Shown here piece by piece: positions 1-8,156 of a DNA stretch of 61,518 bases (the stretch's first letter is position 1; every line of letters begins with the position of its first letter). This DNA comes from Ignavibacterium sp. (GTDB lineage: Bacteria; Bacteroidota; Ignavibacteria; Ignavibacteriales; Ignavibacteriaceae). The position numbers and the translations under genes are program-made. The notes below the pieces were generated by a model. That model saw only the letters and a list, made by a program, of their open reading frames with translations, made no database searches and was not told the origin of the DNA. Where the stretch lies: assembly GCA_018335755.1 (NCBI GenBank), contig JAGXRK010000013.1, forward strand, positions 1-61,518, given 5' to 3'.

Positions 1-129
1 GAAGCAGGCTATCAGAAAGCAGGATTTGATGCAACAAATCTTCCATCAGGCACATATATATACCAGATAAGAGCCACAAGTGAGGGAAGAACCTTTGTTG
101 ATTCAAAGAAGATGATGCTTATTAAATAA
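1..129 (+). CDS. C-terminal end of a type IX-secreted protein (sorting domain), 5' truncated
   Basis: The open frame enters from the left edge and ends at TAA 127-129. The 42 visible residues include 'FDATNLPSGTYIYQI' and end in KKMMLIK. This is the last part of the Por/type IX secretion C-terminal sorting domain, the same type that ends the proteins at 9192 and 55732 (SGIYFYTM, SGVYFYEL). Such domains direct export across the outer membrane and are then removed. The rest of the protein lies outside the window, so its activity is unknown. A hairpin with a T run at 183-213 probably ends its transcript. Confidence 0.8.
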   Translation, partial: EAGYQKAGFDATNLPSGTYIYQIRATSEGRTFVDSKKMMLIK

Positions 130-130
130 G

Positions 131-166
131 AGCCCCATCCCCAGCCCTTCCCCCAAGGGGAAGGGA
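131..166. repeat. Solo GC-rich palindromic repeat, same family as the DUF559 element ends in metH
   Basis: The stretch starts AGCCCCATCCCCAGCCC and contains a 9-bp stem (145-153 with 157-165, CCCTTCCCC/GGGGAAGGG, loop CAA). Almost the same sequence, with the same order of motifs, is found on the minus strand at 15365-15400, at one end of the DUF559 insertion in metH. Here it lies just after a stop codon, with no nuclease gene attached. It stands out as C/G-runs in an AT-rich genome. Confidence 0.7.
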
Positions 167-182
167 GTTAATGAACACATTT

Positions 183-213
183 AAGGCGATTCGAAAGAGT
201 CGCCTTTTTTTTA
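183..213 (+). terminator. Rho-independent terminator
   Basis: AAGGCGA (183-189) pairs with TCGCCTT (200-206) and is followed by a run of T. It lies about 55 nt after the stop codon of the truncated type IX-secreted protein. The rest of the 130-481 gap holds the two repeats listed separately and no convincing ORF. Confidence 0.75.
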
Positions 214-237
214 TTTAAATAAATTGATGATCTAAAG

Positions 238-317
238 TTTAGTCATTTCGAATCCGGCAAAGTGGGGTGAAGAAATCTTATCAGTAGAAAGGATCTCTCC
301 CTTTGGTCGAGATGACA
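238..317. repeat. Palindromic intergenic repeat, GTCATTTCGA...TCGAGATGACA family
   Basis: The outer arms AGTCATTTCGA and TCGAGATGACA and inner arms GAAATCT/GATCTCTCC form a long imperfect inverted repeat of about 80 bp. It belongs to the same family as the copies at 36644-36723 and 37309-37636. A broken half-copy (GATTTCTCACTGCGTTCGAAATAAC-like) follows near 385-410. No coding potential is seen. Confidence 0.7.
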
Positions 318-481
318 AACAATGCTTGTCTATTTAATGGTTTCTTATTGGTCTCGAGACTAATAATTTTTTAGCAATCTTATGATTTCTCACTGCGTTC
401 GAAATAACAGGGACTGGTTGAAATGATTTAAATAAATTTCTTTTTTACTCGAAAGTTTATTGGATTGAAGTTTGATTGAAC

Positions 482-937
482 TTATTCTTTAGGCAGTTTA
501 AATCTTAACCGAAGCACATCATTTTCAAAACTGGTAGAAATAATTTTAAAGTTGCCGATTTCTTTTGTTGATTTTACGTGTACACCGCTGCAGGGACAGG
601 CATCGTAATCGCCAATCCTGATAATTCGTATTGTTTCTCCTGCATCTTCAGGAAGCTGTGAGAGTTTAAAACTCTCCATTGCTTCATAACGATTGAGAAA
701 CTCTTCGTAAACAGGTAAATCCATTTGAATAATTTCGTTTACTTTCTGGTTAATCATTTCAACTTCTTCTTCAGTCAGGTTGCGATCAAAATGGTAATCA
801 CACTTGGATTTTTTCTTTTCAATATGATTGCTGAATGATCTTCCGCGGTCGAACATTCTTACCATAGTCTGGTTGAGAATATGCTCTGCGGAATGCATTT
901 CGGGATTATACTCTTTATTTGATTTTACTTCGTTCAT
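482..937 (-). CDS. AlaX-like alanyl-tRNA trans-editing protein
   Basis: At 151 residues this matches a short free-standing AlaX: the editing domain of alanyl-tRNA synthetase without the catalytic core. The zinc-site residues are visible: H15 and H19 in HSAEH, then C114, C116 and H120 in DACPCSGVHV. Members of this family remove mischarged Ser or Gly from tRNA-Ala in the cytoplasm. The ATG at 935-937 has only a weak AAAGAAG ribosome site upstream. It stands alone between a repeat-filled gap and the nitroreductase gene on the same strand, about 90 nt away. The exact substrate cannot be read from sequence. Confidence 0.85.
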   Translation of the reverse strand: MNEVKSNKEYNPEMHSAEHILNQTMVRMFDRGRSFSNHIEKKKSKCDYHFDRNLTEEEVEMINQKVNEIIQMDLPVYEEFLNRYEAMESFKLSQLPEDAGETIRIIRIGDYDACPCSGVHVKSTKEIGNFKIISTSFENDVLRLRFKLPKE

Positions 938-1030
938 AGCAATGCTTCTTTAAAGATTAAGAGTGAGATTGTGATTAAGAGTATGAAGAAATAATTCCGG
1001 TTAATACTGCTTTTTACACTCGCAATCACA

Positions 1031-1540
1031 TTACCATTTATTATAGTGAATTTTTTCTTTTCTGAAACGATCTTCTGCTGTAACTGATTCATCCGGATAG
1101 CCCAGGGTAATTAATGAAATAGGAATTACATTTTCCGGCAGTTTAAATTGAGCAGAAACATTTTTAACCACTTCTTCCATTCCGTGAATCGCTATCCAGC
1201 AGGTGCCTAAACCTAATCCGTGAGCAGCCAATAAAATATTCTGGATAGCCGCTGAACAATTCTGGATCATCCAGCTTTCATTTTTTTCAATTGACGCATC
1301 ACCGCATACAAGAATAGCTGCCGGGGTTTGTATTAATAGTTCAGCGTGAGGAATAGATTTAATAGTCTCATTAAGAACATTCTTATCATCAACAACCACA
1401 TAATGCCATGCCTGCATGTTCATTGCACTAGGCGCATACATTGCTGATTTAAGAATGATGTCAATTTTATCTTTTTCAATTTTCTGGTTTTTATATTTTC
1501 TAATGCTTCTTCTTGTGAGCAATGTTTCAATTGTTTCCAT
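1031..1540 (-). CDS. Nitroreductase family FMN oxidoreductase
   Basis: The 169-residue protein begins METIETLLTRRSIRKY; the RRSIRKY motif is the FMN-phosphate contact of the nitroreductase family. It continues with AMYAPSAMNMQAW and GLGTCWIAIHG and ends near the conserved ALGYPDE-like stretch (TLGYPDE). These are usually dimeric NAD(P)H-dependent flavoproteins reducing quinones, nitro compounds or flavins. The start at 1540 is preferred over an upstream ATG (1558) because GGAGA (1544-1548) lies 4 nt before it. Substrate unknown. Confidence 0.85.
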   Translation of the reverse strand: METIETLLTRRSIRKYKNQKIEKDKIDIILKSAMYAPSAMNMQAWHYVVVDDKNVLNETIKSIPHAELLIQTPAAILVCGDASIEKNESWMIQNCSAAIQNILLAAHGLGLGTCWIAIHGMEEVVKNVSAQFKLPENVIPISLITLGYPDESVTAEDRFRKEKIHYNKW

Positions 1541-1670
1541 AATTCTCCATATTTTCAAAAAGTATGAGTCAAATATACTAAAGACTTGCTTTTGGCTTTC
1601 GGAAATGCCCCTAAGTTTTTTATTATGCAGTGTAAATTAAAAAGTATTACTTACGAAAGAAAAGGATTCT

Positions 1671-2630
1671 ATGAACCGAAACAGCAAAACAATCTATTTT
1701 TTATTGGGAGCGCTTACATCGATAACGGTAATTATAATCGCTGGTTTTATTCTTTATTCAAACAGTGAAGATATTGTTGCTGCTTCTGATGAAAAAAATG
1801 ACGACAATTTTCCGCAGAACTACAGAATTATTTCACCCGAAGTACCTAAAGAAATTTATTTTGCAGGTGAACGTGTGCCGCTTGAAAACTTTGAAGTATA
1901 CGAAAGGGTTGACCGAGAAATTCTCGTAAACACTTACTGGCATTCAGCTACAATTCTGGCAATGAAAAGGGCGAACCGATGGTTCCCGGTAATCGAGCCA
2001 ATTTTAAAACGATATAATATTCCGGATGACTTTAAATATCTTGCAGTGGCAGAGAGCAATCTTGATAATGTTGTATCACCAGCCGGTGCAACCGGATACT
2101 GGCAGTTTATGAAAGCTGCCGCTGAGAAATATGGATTGGAAGTAACCAGCGAAGTGGATGAGAGATATCACGTTGAAAAATCCACCGAAGCGGCTTGTAA
2201 GTATCTTCTTGAATCCTATCAAAATTATGGTAACTGGACAATGTCAGCAGCTTCTTACAATATGGGCGTTGCAGGAGTTAATAATCAGATTGGCAGACAA
2301 AAAGCAGACAATTATTATAACCTGGTTCTTAATTCTGAAACCTCCCGATACATCGCAAGAATTGTTTCATTAAAATTAATTATGCAGAATCCACAGAAAT
2401 ACGGATTTGATTTAAATGGATCAGATTTATATCCACAGTTAAAAACGTATGAAATGGAATTACCAGGATCCGTTGTTGATTTTGCCGATTGGGCTGCGGT
2501 AAGAGAAATTAATTATAAAGTACTAAAAATGTATAATCCCTGGCTGCGTGATAACAAGCTTACTAACCGGAACAGTAAAATTTATACAATTCAGTTGCCG
2601 GAAAAGGGTAGTATTGAAGTGATCAATTAA
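1671..2630 (+). CDS. Lytic murein transglycosylase, SLT domain (MltD-like)
   Basis: The 319-residue protein has an N-terminal hydrophobic segment (about residues 8-29) acting as signal or anchor, so it faces the periplasm. The SLT catalytic domain spans about 100-250, with LAVAESNLDNVVSPAGATG containing the likely catalytic Glu128, then GYWQFM and the SYNMG motif. It would cleave peptidoglycan between MurNAc and GlcNAc to form anhydro ends. No LysM repeats are present, unlike full-length MltD. The MmcQ-like gene follows after one base, so the two are probably co-transcribed. Confidence 0.87.
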   Translation: MNRNSKTIYFLLGALTSITVIIIAGFILYSNSEDIVAASDEKNDDNFPQNYRIISPEVPKEIYFAGERVPLENFEVYERVDREILVNTYWHSATILAMKRANRWFPVIEPILKRYNIPDDFKYLAVAESNLDNVVSPAGATGYWQFMKAAAEKYGLEVTSEVDERYHVEKSTEAACKYLLESYQNYGNWTMSAASYNMGVAGVNNQIGRQKADNYYNLVLNSETSRYIARIVSLKLIMQNPQKYGFDLNGSDLYPQLKTYEMELPGSVVDFADWAAVREINYKVLKMYNPWLRDNKLTNRNSKIYTIQLPEKGSIEVIN

Positions 2631-2631
2631 A

Positions 2632-2988
2632 ATGAACATTGAATCAATATCAGAATATTGCAGAAAGAAGAAAGGTGTTACAGAAGATTTTCCTTTTGAT
2701 GAAGATACGCTTGCAATAAGAGTGATGAGCAAAATTTTTCTTTTGGCATCGCTGGAAAAAGTACCTTTACAGATAAACCTTAAGTGTGATCCCGAATATG
2801 CTGTTGAACTTCGTGAGAGATTTGACTCAGTTCAACCCGGATACCATATGAACAAAAGCCATTGGAATACAGTAATTATAGATGGAACTATTCCGCACAA
2901 GGAATTGAAAGATATGATTGACCATTCTTACGAACAGGTTGTAAAAGGATTAAAGAAAGCTGATCAAAAAAAGTTAATAATGCTATGA
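2632..2988 (+). CDS. MmcQ/YjbR family protein
   Basis: The 118 residues match the MmcQ/YjbR fold: VTEDFPFDEDTLAIRV near the N-terminus, then KIFLLASLE, the basic-aromatic stretch PGYHMNKSHWNTV and a C-terminal helix (LKDMIDHSYEQVVKGL). The family has a CyaY-like fold with suggested DNA binding, but its role is unknown. The ATG is one base after the transglycosylase stop. The 3' end overlaps the convergent DinB gene by 6 bp. Confidence 0.85.
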   Translation: MNIESISEYCRKKKGVTEDFPFDEDTLAIRVMSKIFLLASLEKVPLQINLKCDPEYAVELRERFDSVQPGYHMNKSHWNTVIIDGTIPHKELKDMIDHSYEQVVKGLKKADQKKLIML

Positions 2989-3450
2989 GCTTTTACTTCT
3001 TGCATAGACAATATAATCCGTAAAAGCCGGTTTGCCGCTGGCTTCTTTTACCAGTAAAGCAATTTGAGCACGATGATATGTTGAGTGATTAATTATATGG
3101 GTAAGAATATCCTTTATTGAGTTCTCAAACTTATCACCTTTTGTGTTGCTGTAATGAAATATTTTATTTAAACCTTCATCACTTGAGTGTTCCAGGAAAT
3201 TAATCCACCGGGATGTAATAAGTTCAGACTTTTCACTGCATTCATCAATTGAATATTTTTCCCAAGGTGTAAGGTCAGATTCTTTGCCGATACTCCGGTT
3301 AAACCAGATTTCCTGAGCAGCAATAGTATGAGATACAAGGGATGCTATTCTTTCCGAATGTTCCGGAAGAATCTTGGCAGATTTAATGGTTTCCTGAGTC
3401 GCCCAATTATTGTAATGAAACAAATGAATGTAATGGTGTTTGAACAGCAT
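2983..3450 (-). CDS. DinB family protein (putative metal-dependent four-helix bundle)
   Basis: The 155-residue protein fits the DinB/YfiT four-helix bundle. A His in SHTIAAQEIWF and the HIINHSTYHRAQI motif near the C-terminus supply the expected three-His metal site. DinB-like enzymes include bacillithiol and mycothiol transferases, but most members are uncharacterised. The ATG at 3450 follows a good GGAGG site. The gene is convergent with, and slightly overlaps, the MmcQ-like gene. Confidence 0.82.
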   Translation of the reverse strand: MLFKHHYIHLFHYNNWATQETIKSAKILPEHSERIASLVSHTIAAQEIWFNRSIGKESDLTPWEKYSIDECSEKSELITSRWINFLEHSSDEGLNKIFHYSNTKGDKFENSIKDILTHIINHSTYHRAQIALLVKEASGKPAFTDYIVYARSKSS

Positions 3451-3522
3451 TGTTGCCTCCTGATAGATTTTATTAAATATGCCTCTGATTACTCCGGACT
3501 CAAAGGCACAGATAAAAAATAA

Positions 3523-6500
3523 TTATTCCTGCCAATCCGGAATTCTGCCCGGTGTCCAGGGTGATTTAAGTTTATTCATCTCACTTTCAAGTTTTTGCAT
3601 ATCAAAATTGATTAGGTTTTGTAAATCACGCAACACAGTCTTAAACTCTTCCGAAGCAATCCGATAATTATTTAAATAACTTGTAGTAGGGTCTGATGTT
3701 GTTCTCCACATACCGCCTGATACTTCGCTTAATCTTGCTGATATTCTCGGCTTTACCGGCTCATTACGCCTGCTGATCGTTTCATCGTCAACAAGTAATG
3801 TGTATATCTCTTTATTTCTTTGGAGGATTCTGTTGGCAAGTTCTGTTAATTCGTGCGGAGCATTTTCTGTTCTTAATAATGCTGCTTTTAAAATTTCAAT
3901 TTTTGATTGAATGTCATTCACAGTTTCAACCGCACCATTTACCGCACGGCTTAACTCAGATACTTTTTTCTGGAATGCCACCAATTCATTTCTATCCTTA
4001 GCTGGCAAAGTGGTATTTCCCAGAACTTTTGCATTAAACTCTACAGGACCTGCAACTTCTGTTAAGGAGCCGTCAATAAATACCGACATTGTAACCATAT
4101 ATTTACCCGGCATAACCGGAAATCCGCTTGCTTCATCATCGGAACCTCTTTTTACAGGCCTTGTCGAGGGATAGCGCAAATCCCATGTTACTCTGTTTAT
4201 TCCCGAACTGACATTGGTTTTCAATCTTCTTACAACATTTCCACCTTCATCTGTTATTGTAAAAAGAAGATAAGGTTTCTCTTCGTTATCTTCTTTTCTT
4301 AATTCCTCCCAGGATGGATAATATACTTGTTCACCTTTTTTGATAAGATTCTTTTCTTTTTCCTGTCTTTCAGACTTTCTTGTTTTAGGTGCTTCTTTAA
4401 TATAGTAAGTGAATGTAGCTCCGAAATCCGGATTATCCGCTTTGAAGTATGAGGAACCAAGTGAACTGAAAGTTGCACTTCTTTTAATAAACATAAGCGC
4501 ATCTTTAACCGGAAAGAGTTTGTAATTTTCTTTATTAAGAGTCTGTTCATCCAATTCTCTTAAAGGTGCATAATTATCAAGTATGTAAAATCCTCTTCCA
4601 AAGGTGGCAAGAGCCAGGTCACTTTCCCTTCTCTGAATGTCAATATCTCTTACTGCCTGGGTAGGGATATTACCCTTTAACTGAATCCAGTTTTTTCCTT
4701 CATTTAAAGTAAAGAACACACCATATTCAGTTCCGGCGAAAAGGAGATCCGGTTTTACATGATCCTGATTTAATGAATAAACAACCTGCGGTTCTTTAAG
4801 ATCTCCGGTAATTGACATCCAGCTTCTGCCTCGGTCATTACTTACCAATATGTAAGGTTTGAAGTCGGAGCGTTTATGATTGTTAAATGCTGCAAAAACA
4901 GTATTGACATCATGCAGCGAAGCAAACAAGCAGCTCACATAAGTCATTTCCGGAACTCCGGGAAATGATTCTACTTTTCTCCATGTTTCCCCGCCGTTTT
5001 CAGTAACCTGAATAAGACCATCGTCTGTACCAACGTAAATAAGACCTTCTGCAAGAGGAGATTCCGAAAGAGAAACTATATTTCCATAAAAAGATGTTGA
5101 TGCATTTTTTGAAACAGCATCAATGCTCCAGACCTGATCCATTACCGGAAGTTTATTCCTGTCTACCTGTCTTGTCAAATCGCCGCTAATTACGGCCCAG
5201 GTATTACCTTTATCATCACTTCTGAAAACTTTATTTGCTGCGGCATACAGCCTGTTAGCGTGCGGACTTAAAATCAATGGTGTGTCCCAGTTCCACCTAT
5301 AAGGTTCTTCTCCGGCTTTTTCCTGCGGTTTAATACTTAGTCTTTCACCGCTTTGCATATCATATCTTGTCAATCCGCCATACTGCCATTGACAATAGAT
5401 AATATTCGGATTATCAGGATCAGTTAACGCCTCATATCCATCGCCACCAACCAGAGGAATAAAATCTGAATTTACAATTCCTTCATTATTAATTGTTTGC
5501 GAGGGGACGATCATACTATTGTTATCCTGAGTTCCGCCCATCACGCGATAGAACGGTTCATAATTATCAACACTGACTCGATAAAATTGTGTAATCGGAA
5601 GATTATCTTTAAAATGAAATGTTTCACCGGTATCAAAGGTTTCATATATTCCGCCGTCACCGCCAATAAGGTAATGATTTGTATTTGCAGGATTGATCCA
5701 GAATGCATGATCATCAACATGTCTTGCAGGACGTTTAATTCGTGTAAAAGTTTGTCCGCCATCAGTTGTATATGCTGAATAAGTATCCAGCACATATACT
5801 TTATTCAAATCGACAGGATCGCAAATAATTTCGCTGTAATATTGCGGACTTGAATTTTTATAATTGCTCATCTTCTCCCAGCTTGCTCCGCGGTTAGTTG
5901 TTCTGAAAAAACCGCTGTTATCATTAGCTGCTTCAATTATCGCATATATATAGTCGGGATTTACCGGAGAGATTGCCAATCCAATCCTTCCCACATCACC
6001 TGAAGGAAGACCTCCTGTCAGTTTATTCCATGTTTTTCCCGCATCGGTAGATTTATAAATTGCAGATTCCGGACCTCCGTTTATTAATGTCCAAACATGC
6101 CTTCTTCGTTGATATGAAGCAGCATAAAGAACATCCGGATTTCGGGGATCCATAACAACATCAGTTACGCCCGTATTTTCACTTATGTAAAGAGCCGAAT
6201 CCCAGGTTGTTCCATAGTCAGTAGATTTATATAAACCTCTTTCACCACCGGGACCCCACAACGGACCCTGACTTGCAACATATATTACTTTCGAATCACG
6301 CGGATCAATCAGAATTTTTGCAATGTGTTCCGATTTCTTCAAACCAATATTTTTAAAATTTTTACCTCCATCTTCAGAGCGGTAAACACCATCTCCCCAC
6401 GAAACACTTCTCTGACTATTATTCTCGCCTGTTCCGACATAAAGAACGTGCGGATTATTTGGATCTAAGGTCACACATCCAATTGAATGTGAACCATAAC

Positions 6501-6774
6501 TATCGAATATTGGCTGCCAGGTAGTACCAGAATTTGTTGTTTTCCAAACATTTCCACAGGCTACTGCAACATAATATTCATGAAAATTACCAGGATTTAC
6601 AGCAAAATCTGAAATTCTGCCGGATGTAACAGCGGGTCCGATTGAACGAAATTTTAATCCGTTAAATGTTGAGGGCTTTAATGGATTTTTGTCTATATCT
6701 TTTTCTTTTTCCTGTGTGAAAGCGCCAGAGATTAAAAAATACGATATAAAGAAGTAAAATAAAATTCGCAGCAT
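3523..6774 (-). CDS. Secreted BNR/sortilin-like beta-propeller protein
   Basis: The 1083-residue protein has a signal peptide (MLRILFYFFISYFLISGAF) followed by many BNR/VPS10-type repeats of the form 'YKSTDAGKTWNKL', 'YRSEDGGKNF', 'VTENGGETWRKV' and 'VSNDRGRSWMSI' up to about residue 740. A C-terminal region of Ig-like and helical character follows. Proteins with this layout are common in Bacteroidota and Ignavibacteria and are often labelled glycosyl hydrolase, with little experimental support. No type IX sorting domain is seen at the C-terminus, so a periplasmic or otherwise exported location is inferred. The ATG at 6774 has GGGAG upstream; the longer frame to 6837 would put a hydrophilic leader before the signal peptide. 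Confidence 0.8.
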   Translation of the reverse strand: MLRILFYFFISYFLISGAFTQEKEKDIDKNPLKPSTFNGLKFRSIGPAVTSGRISDFAVNPGNFHEYYVAVACGNVWKTTNSGTTWQPIFDSYGSHSIGCVTLDPNNPHVLYVGTGENNSQRSVSWGDGVYRSEDGGKNFKNIGLKKSEHIAKILIDPRDSKVIYVASQGPLWGPGGERGLYKSTDYGTTWDSALYISENTGVTDVVMDPRNPDVLYAASYQRRRHVWTLINGGPESAIYKSTDAGKTWNKLTGGLPSGDVGRIGLAISPVNPDYIYAIIEAANDNSGFFRTTNRGASWEKMSNYKNSSPQYYSEIICDPVDLNKVYVLDTYSAYTTDGGQTFTRIKRPARHVDDHAFWINPANTNHYLIGGDGGIYETFDTGETFHFKDNLPITQFYRVSVDNYEPFYRVMGGTQDNNSMIVPSQTINNEGIVNSDFIPLVGGDGYEALTDPDNPNIIYCQWQYGGLTRYDMQSGERLSIKPQEKAGEEPYRWNWDTPLILSPHANRLYAAANKVFRSDDKGNTWAVISGDLTRQVDRNKLPVMDQVWSIDAVSKNASTSFYGNIVSLSESPLAEGLIYVGTDDGLIQVTENGGETWRKVESFPGVPEMTYVSCLFASLHDVNTVFAAFNNHKRSDFKPYILVSNDRGRSWMSITGDLKEPQVVYSLNQDHVKPDLLFAGTEYGVFFTLNEGKNWIQLKGNIPTQAVRDIDIQRRESDLALATFGRGFYILDNYAPLRELDEQTLNKENYKLFPVKDALMFIKRSATFSSLGSSYFKADNPDFGATFTYYIKEAPKTRKSERQEKEKNLIKKGEQVYYPSWEELRKEDNEEKPYLLFTITDEGGNVVRRLKTNVSSGINRVTWDLRYPSTRPVKRGSDDEASGFPVMPGKYMVTMSVFIDGSLTEVAGPVEFNAKVLGNTTLPAKDRNELVAFQKKVSELSRAVNGAVETVNDIQSKIEILKAALLRTENAPHELTELANRILQRNKEIYTLLVDDETISRRNEPVKPRISARLSEVSGGMWRTTSDPTTSYLNNYRIASEEFKTVLRDLQNLINFDMQKLESEMNKLKSPWTPGRIPDWQE

Positions 6775-6862
6775 AATAATCTCCCTGATATTTGAAGAGT
6801 TAATATTAGAACGAAAGTAGTTCGGGATTATGTCCAAGGAAATAATCGTAATTACTAGTAGG

Positions 6863-6894
6863 TAAACTTAGAACAGATAAAAATTTTTTCCAAA
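6863..6894 (-). promoter_or_regulatory. Bacteroidota-type promoter (-33/-7) for the BNR protein gene
   Basis: On the minus strand TTTG (6891-6894) is followed after 20 nt by TAAGTTTA (6863-6870), close to the TTTG-N19/20-TAnnTTTG consensus of Bacteroidota housekeeping promoters. The predicted transcript start lies about 80 nt before the ATG at 6774. The spacing equals that of the tRNA-Lys and aspS candidates. Confidence 0.45.
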
Positions 6895-6977
6895 GATTTT
6901 CGGATGTGTTTATTTCTAAATACAAAGAGCGTAAATTTATATATCGGATTTATTACAGAATTCTTCTAACGTATTTT

Positions 6978-7607
6978 ATGGAAACAGAAAAAATTCCCCG
7001 GTGGCTTGAAATTGCAAGAGAACTTCAGCAGCTTGCTCAAACGGGACTTGCATTTGCTGAAAACGAATATGAAAAAAAGAGATATGACCGGTTAAATGAA
7101 ATTGCTGCCGAAATAGTTGACTCAAATACTCAACTGGAAAAAGACTCTGTTAAGAAAATTTTTATGAAACAGCCCGGATATGCAACTCCTAAGATTGATG
7201 TAAGAGCAGCGGTGATGAAAGATGGAAATATTCTTTTAGTGCAGGAAACTAATGATAGTTGCTGGGCAATGCCCGGCGGCTGGGCTGATGTTGGTGACAT
7301 TCCATCAGATGTTGCTATACGTGAAACAAAAGAGGAAAGCGGATTTGACGTAAAACCTTTAAAAGTTATCGGAGTTTTTGATGCTAACAGGGCAGGAAGA
7401 CAATTAGAGTTTTTCCATGCATTTAAAATTGTTTTTCTGTGTGAACTAATTGGAGGCAAAGCAAAACCCTGTAGCGAAACACTGGATGTTAATTTTTTTT
7501 CTTTAGATGAACTTCCTGAGCTATCTCTCAACCGAACCAATTTGAAACATATTGAAGAAATAAAACTACATTTAATTAATCCGGAAAGAAAAACTTTTTT
7601 TGATTAA
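6978..7607 (+). CDS. NUDIX hydrolase with Nudix_hydro_N helical domain
   Basis: The 209-residue protein has an N-terminal helical domain (METEKIPRWLEIARELQQLA, residues 1-60) typical of ADP-ribose/ADP-sugar type NUDIX enzymes. The NUDIX box is at about 100-123 (GGWADVGDIPSDVAIRETKE followed by ESGF). The REXKEES core is intact, while the usual first Glu of the box is Asp, as in many WADVG-type relatives. Predicted reaction: hydrolysis of a nucleoside diphosphate linked to a sugar or other group. The ATG at 6978 is chosen because homologues start at this helix; a longer frame begins at 6906. The following hypothetical gene starts 2 nt after its stop. Confidence 0.85.
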   Translation: METEKIPRWLEIARELQQLAQTGLAFAENEYEKKRYDRLNEIAAEIVDSNTQLEKDSVKKIFMKQPGYATPKIDVRAAVMKDGNILLVQETNDSCWAMPGGWADVGDIPSDVAIRETKEESGFDVKPLKVIGVFDANRAGRQLEFFHAFKIVFLCELIGGKAKPCSETLDVNFFSLDELPELSLNRTNLKHIEEIKLHLINPERKTFFD

Positions 7608-7609
7608 CT

Positions 7610-7975
7610 ATGGTTAGCGGTAGAGATTTATACTATACAATGGCACATAATGAAATCTGGACCGGAAAAGAGGCCGAAAAAGTTGGCAATAAGGGAAAAG
7701 GAAGAGTATGCGCCAGAAGAGCTTGTTTTTTTGCAATAGACTTTTGGCTGGAATTTAATGAGCATAAAAAATGGGGAGAATCAGCTATGAGTTATTTAAA
7801 AAATACTGCGCTTGATCAGGAACTTCCGCAAAAAATCAGAGATGCTGCCTCCAGGTTAACTGAAAGAGTAAATCAGTTCTTTGAAGTTTCAAACGACATT
7901 GATCCTCTTGCGGATGCAGAACTGATGGTTGAATATTTTTTAGACAAGAAAAATCTTTATAATAAAGGAAAATAA
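7610..7975 (+). CDS. Conserved-looking hypothetical protein, 121 aa
   Basis: I do not recognise the family. It is a soluble, mostly helical protein with a Cys/Arg cluster (GRVCARRACFFAIDFWLEF) near residue 32 and a Glu/Asp-rich C-terminus. It begins 2 nt after the NUDIX stop, and the next small ORF starts 1 nt after its own stop, so it sits in a tightly packed plus-strand run 6978-9073. A second ATG (7640, MAHNEIWTGKEAEKV) is also possible as the start. Confidence 0.6.
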   Translation: MVSGRDLYYTMAHNEIWTGKEAEKVGNKGKGRVCARRACFFAIDFWLEFNEHKKWGESAMSYLKNTALDQELPQKIRDAASRLTERVNQFFEVSNDIDPLADAELMVEYFLDKKNLYNKGK

Positions 7976-7976
7976 A

Positions 7977-8156
7977 ATGAGTACAGAAAAATCATTTACA
8001 AAGATAGAACTTGAAATATTACTCCATCTTCTACAGCATGCTGAAGAAAATATTATCAGGCACGAGATGAAAGTTAATTATGAAGAGTTTAACATATCAG
8101 ATATAGATAAATTAAGAGCAAAAATTAAAAAAAAGATTGACGATACTAAAGAATGA
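7977..8156 (+). CDS. Small hypothetical protein, 59 aa
   Basis: A 59-codon frame starts MSTEKSFTKIELEILLHLLQ and ends KKKIDDTKE. It begins one base after the previous stop, and its final codons overlap the ATG of the lipoprotein gene (ATGA at 8153-8156). This packing supports a real, translationally coupled gene. It is predicted to be a charged all-helical cytoplasmic protein. Function unknown. Confidence 0.55.
   Translation: MSTEKSFTKIELEILLHLLQHAEENIIRHEMKVNYEEFNISDIDKLRAKIKKKIDDTKE

Noticed and set aside
7130..7540. 136-codon minus-strand frame opposite the NUDIX gene
   Set aside because: It lies entirely over a well-supported NUDIX coding sequence and has a composition typical of antisense shadows.
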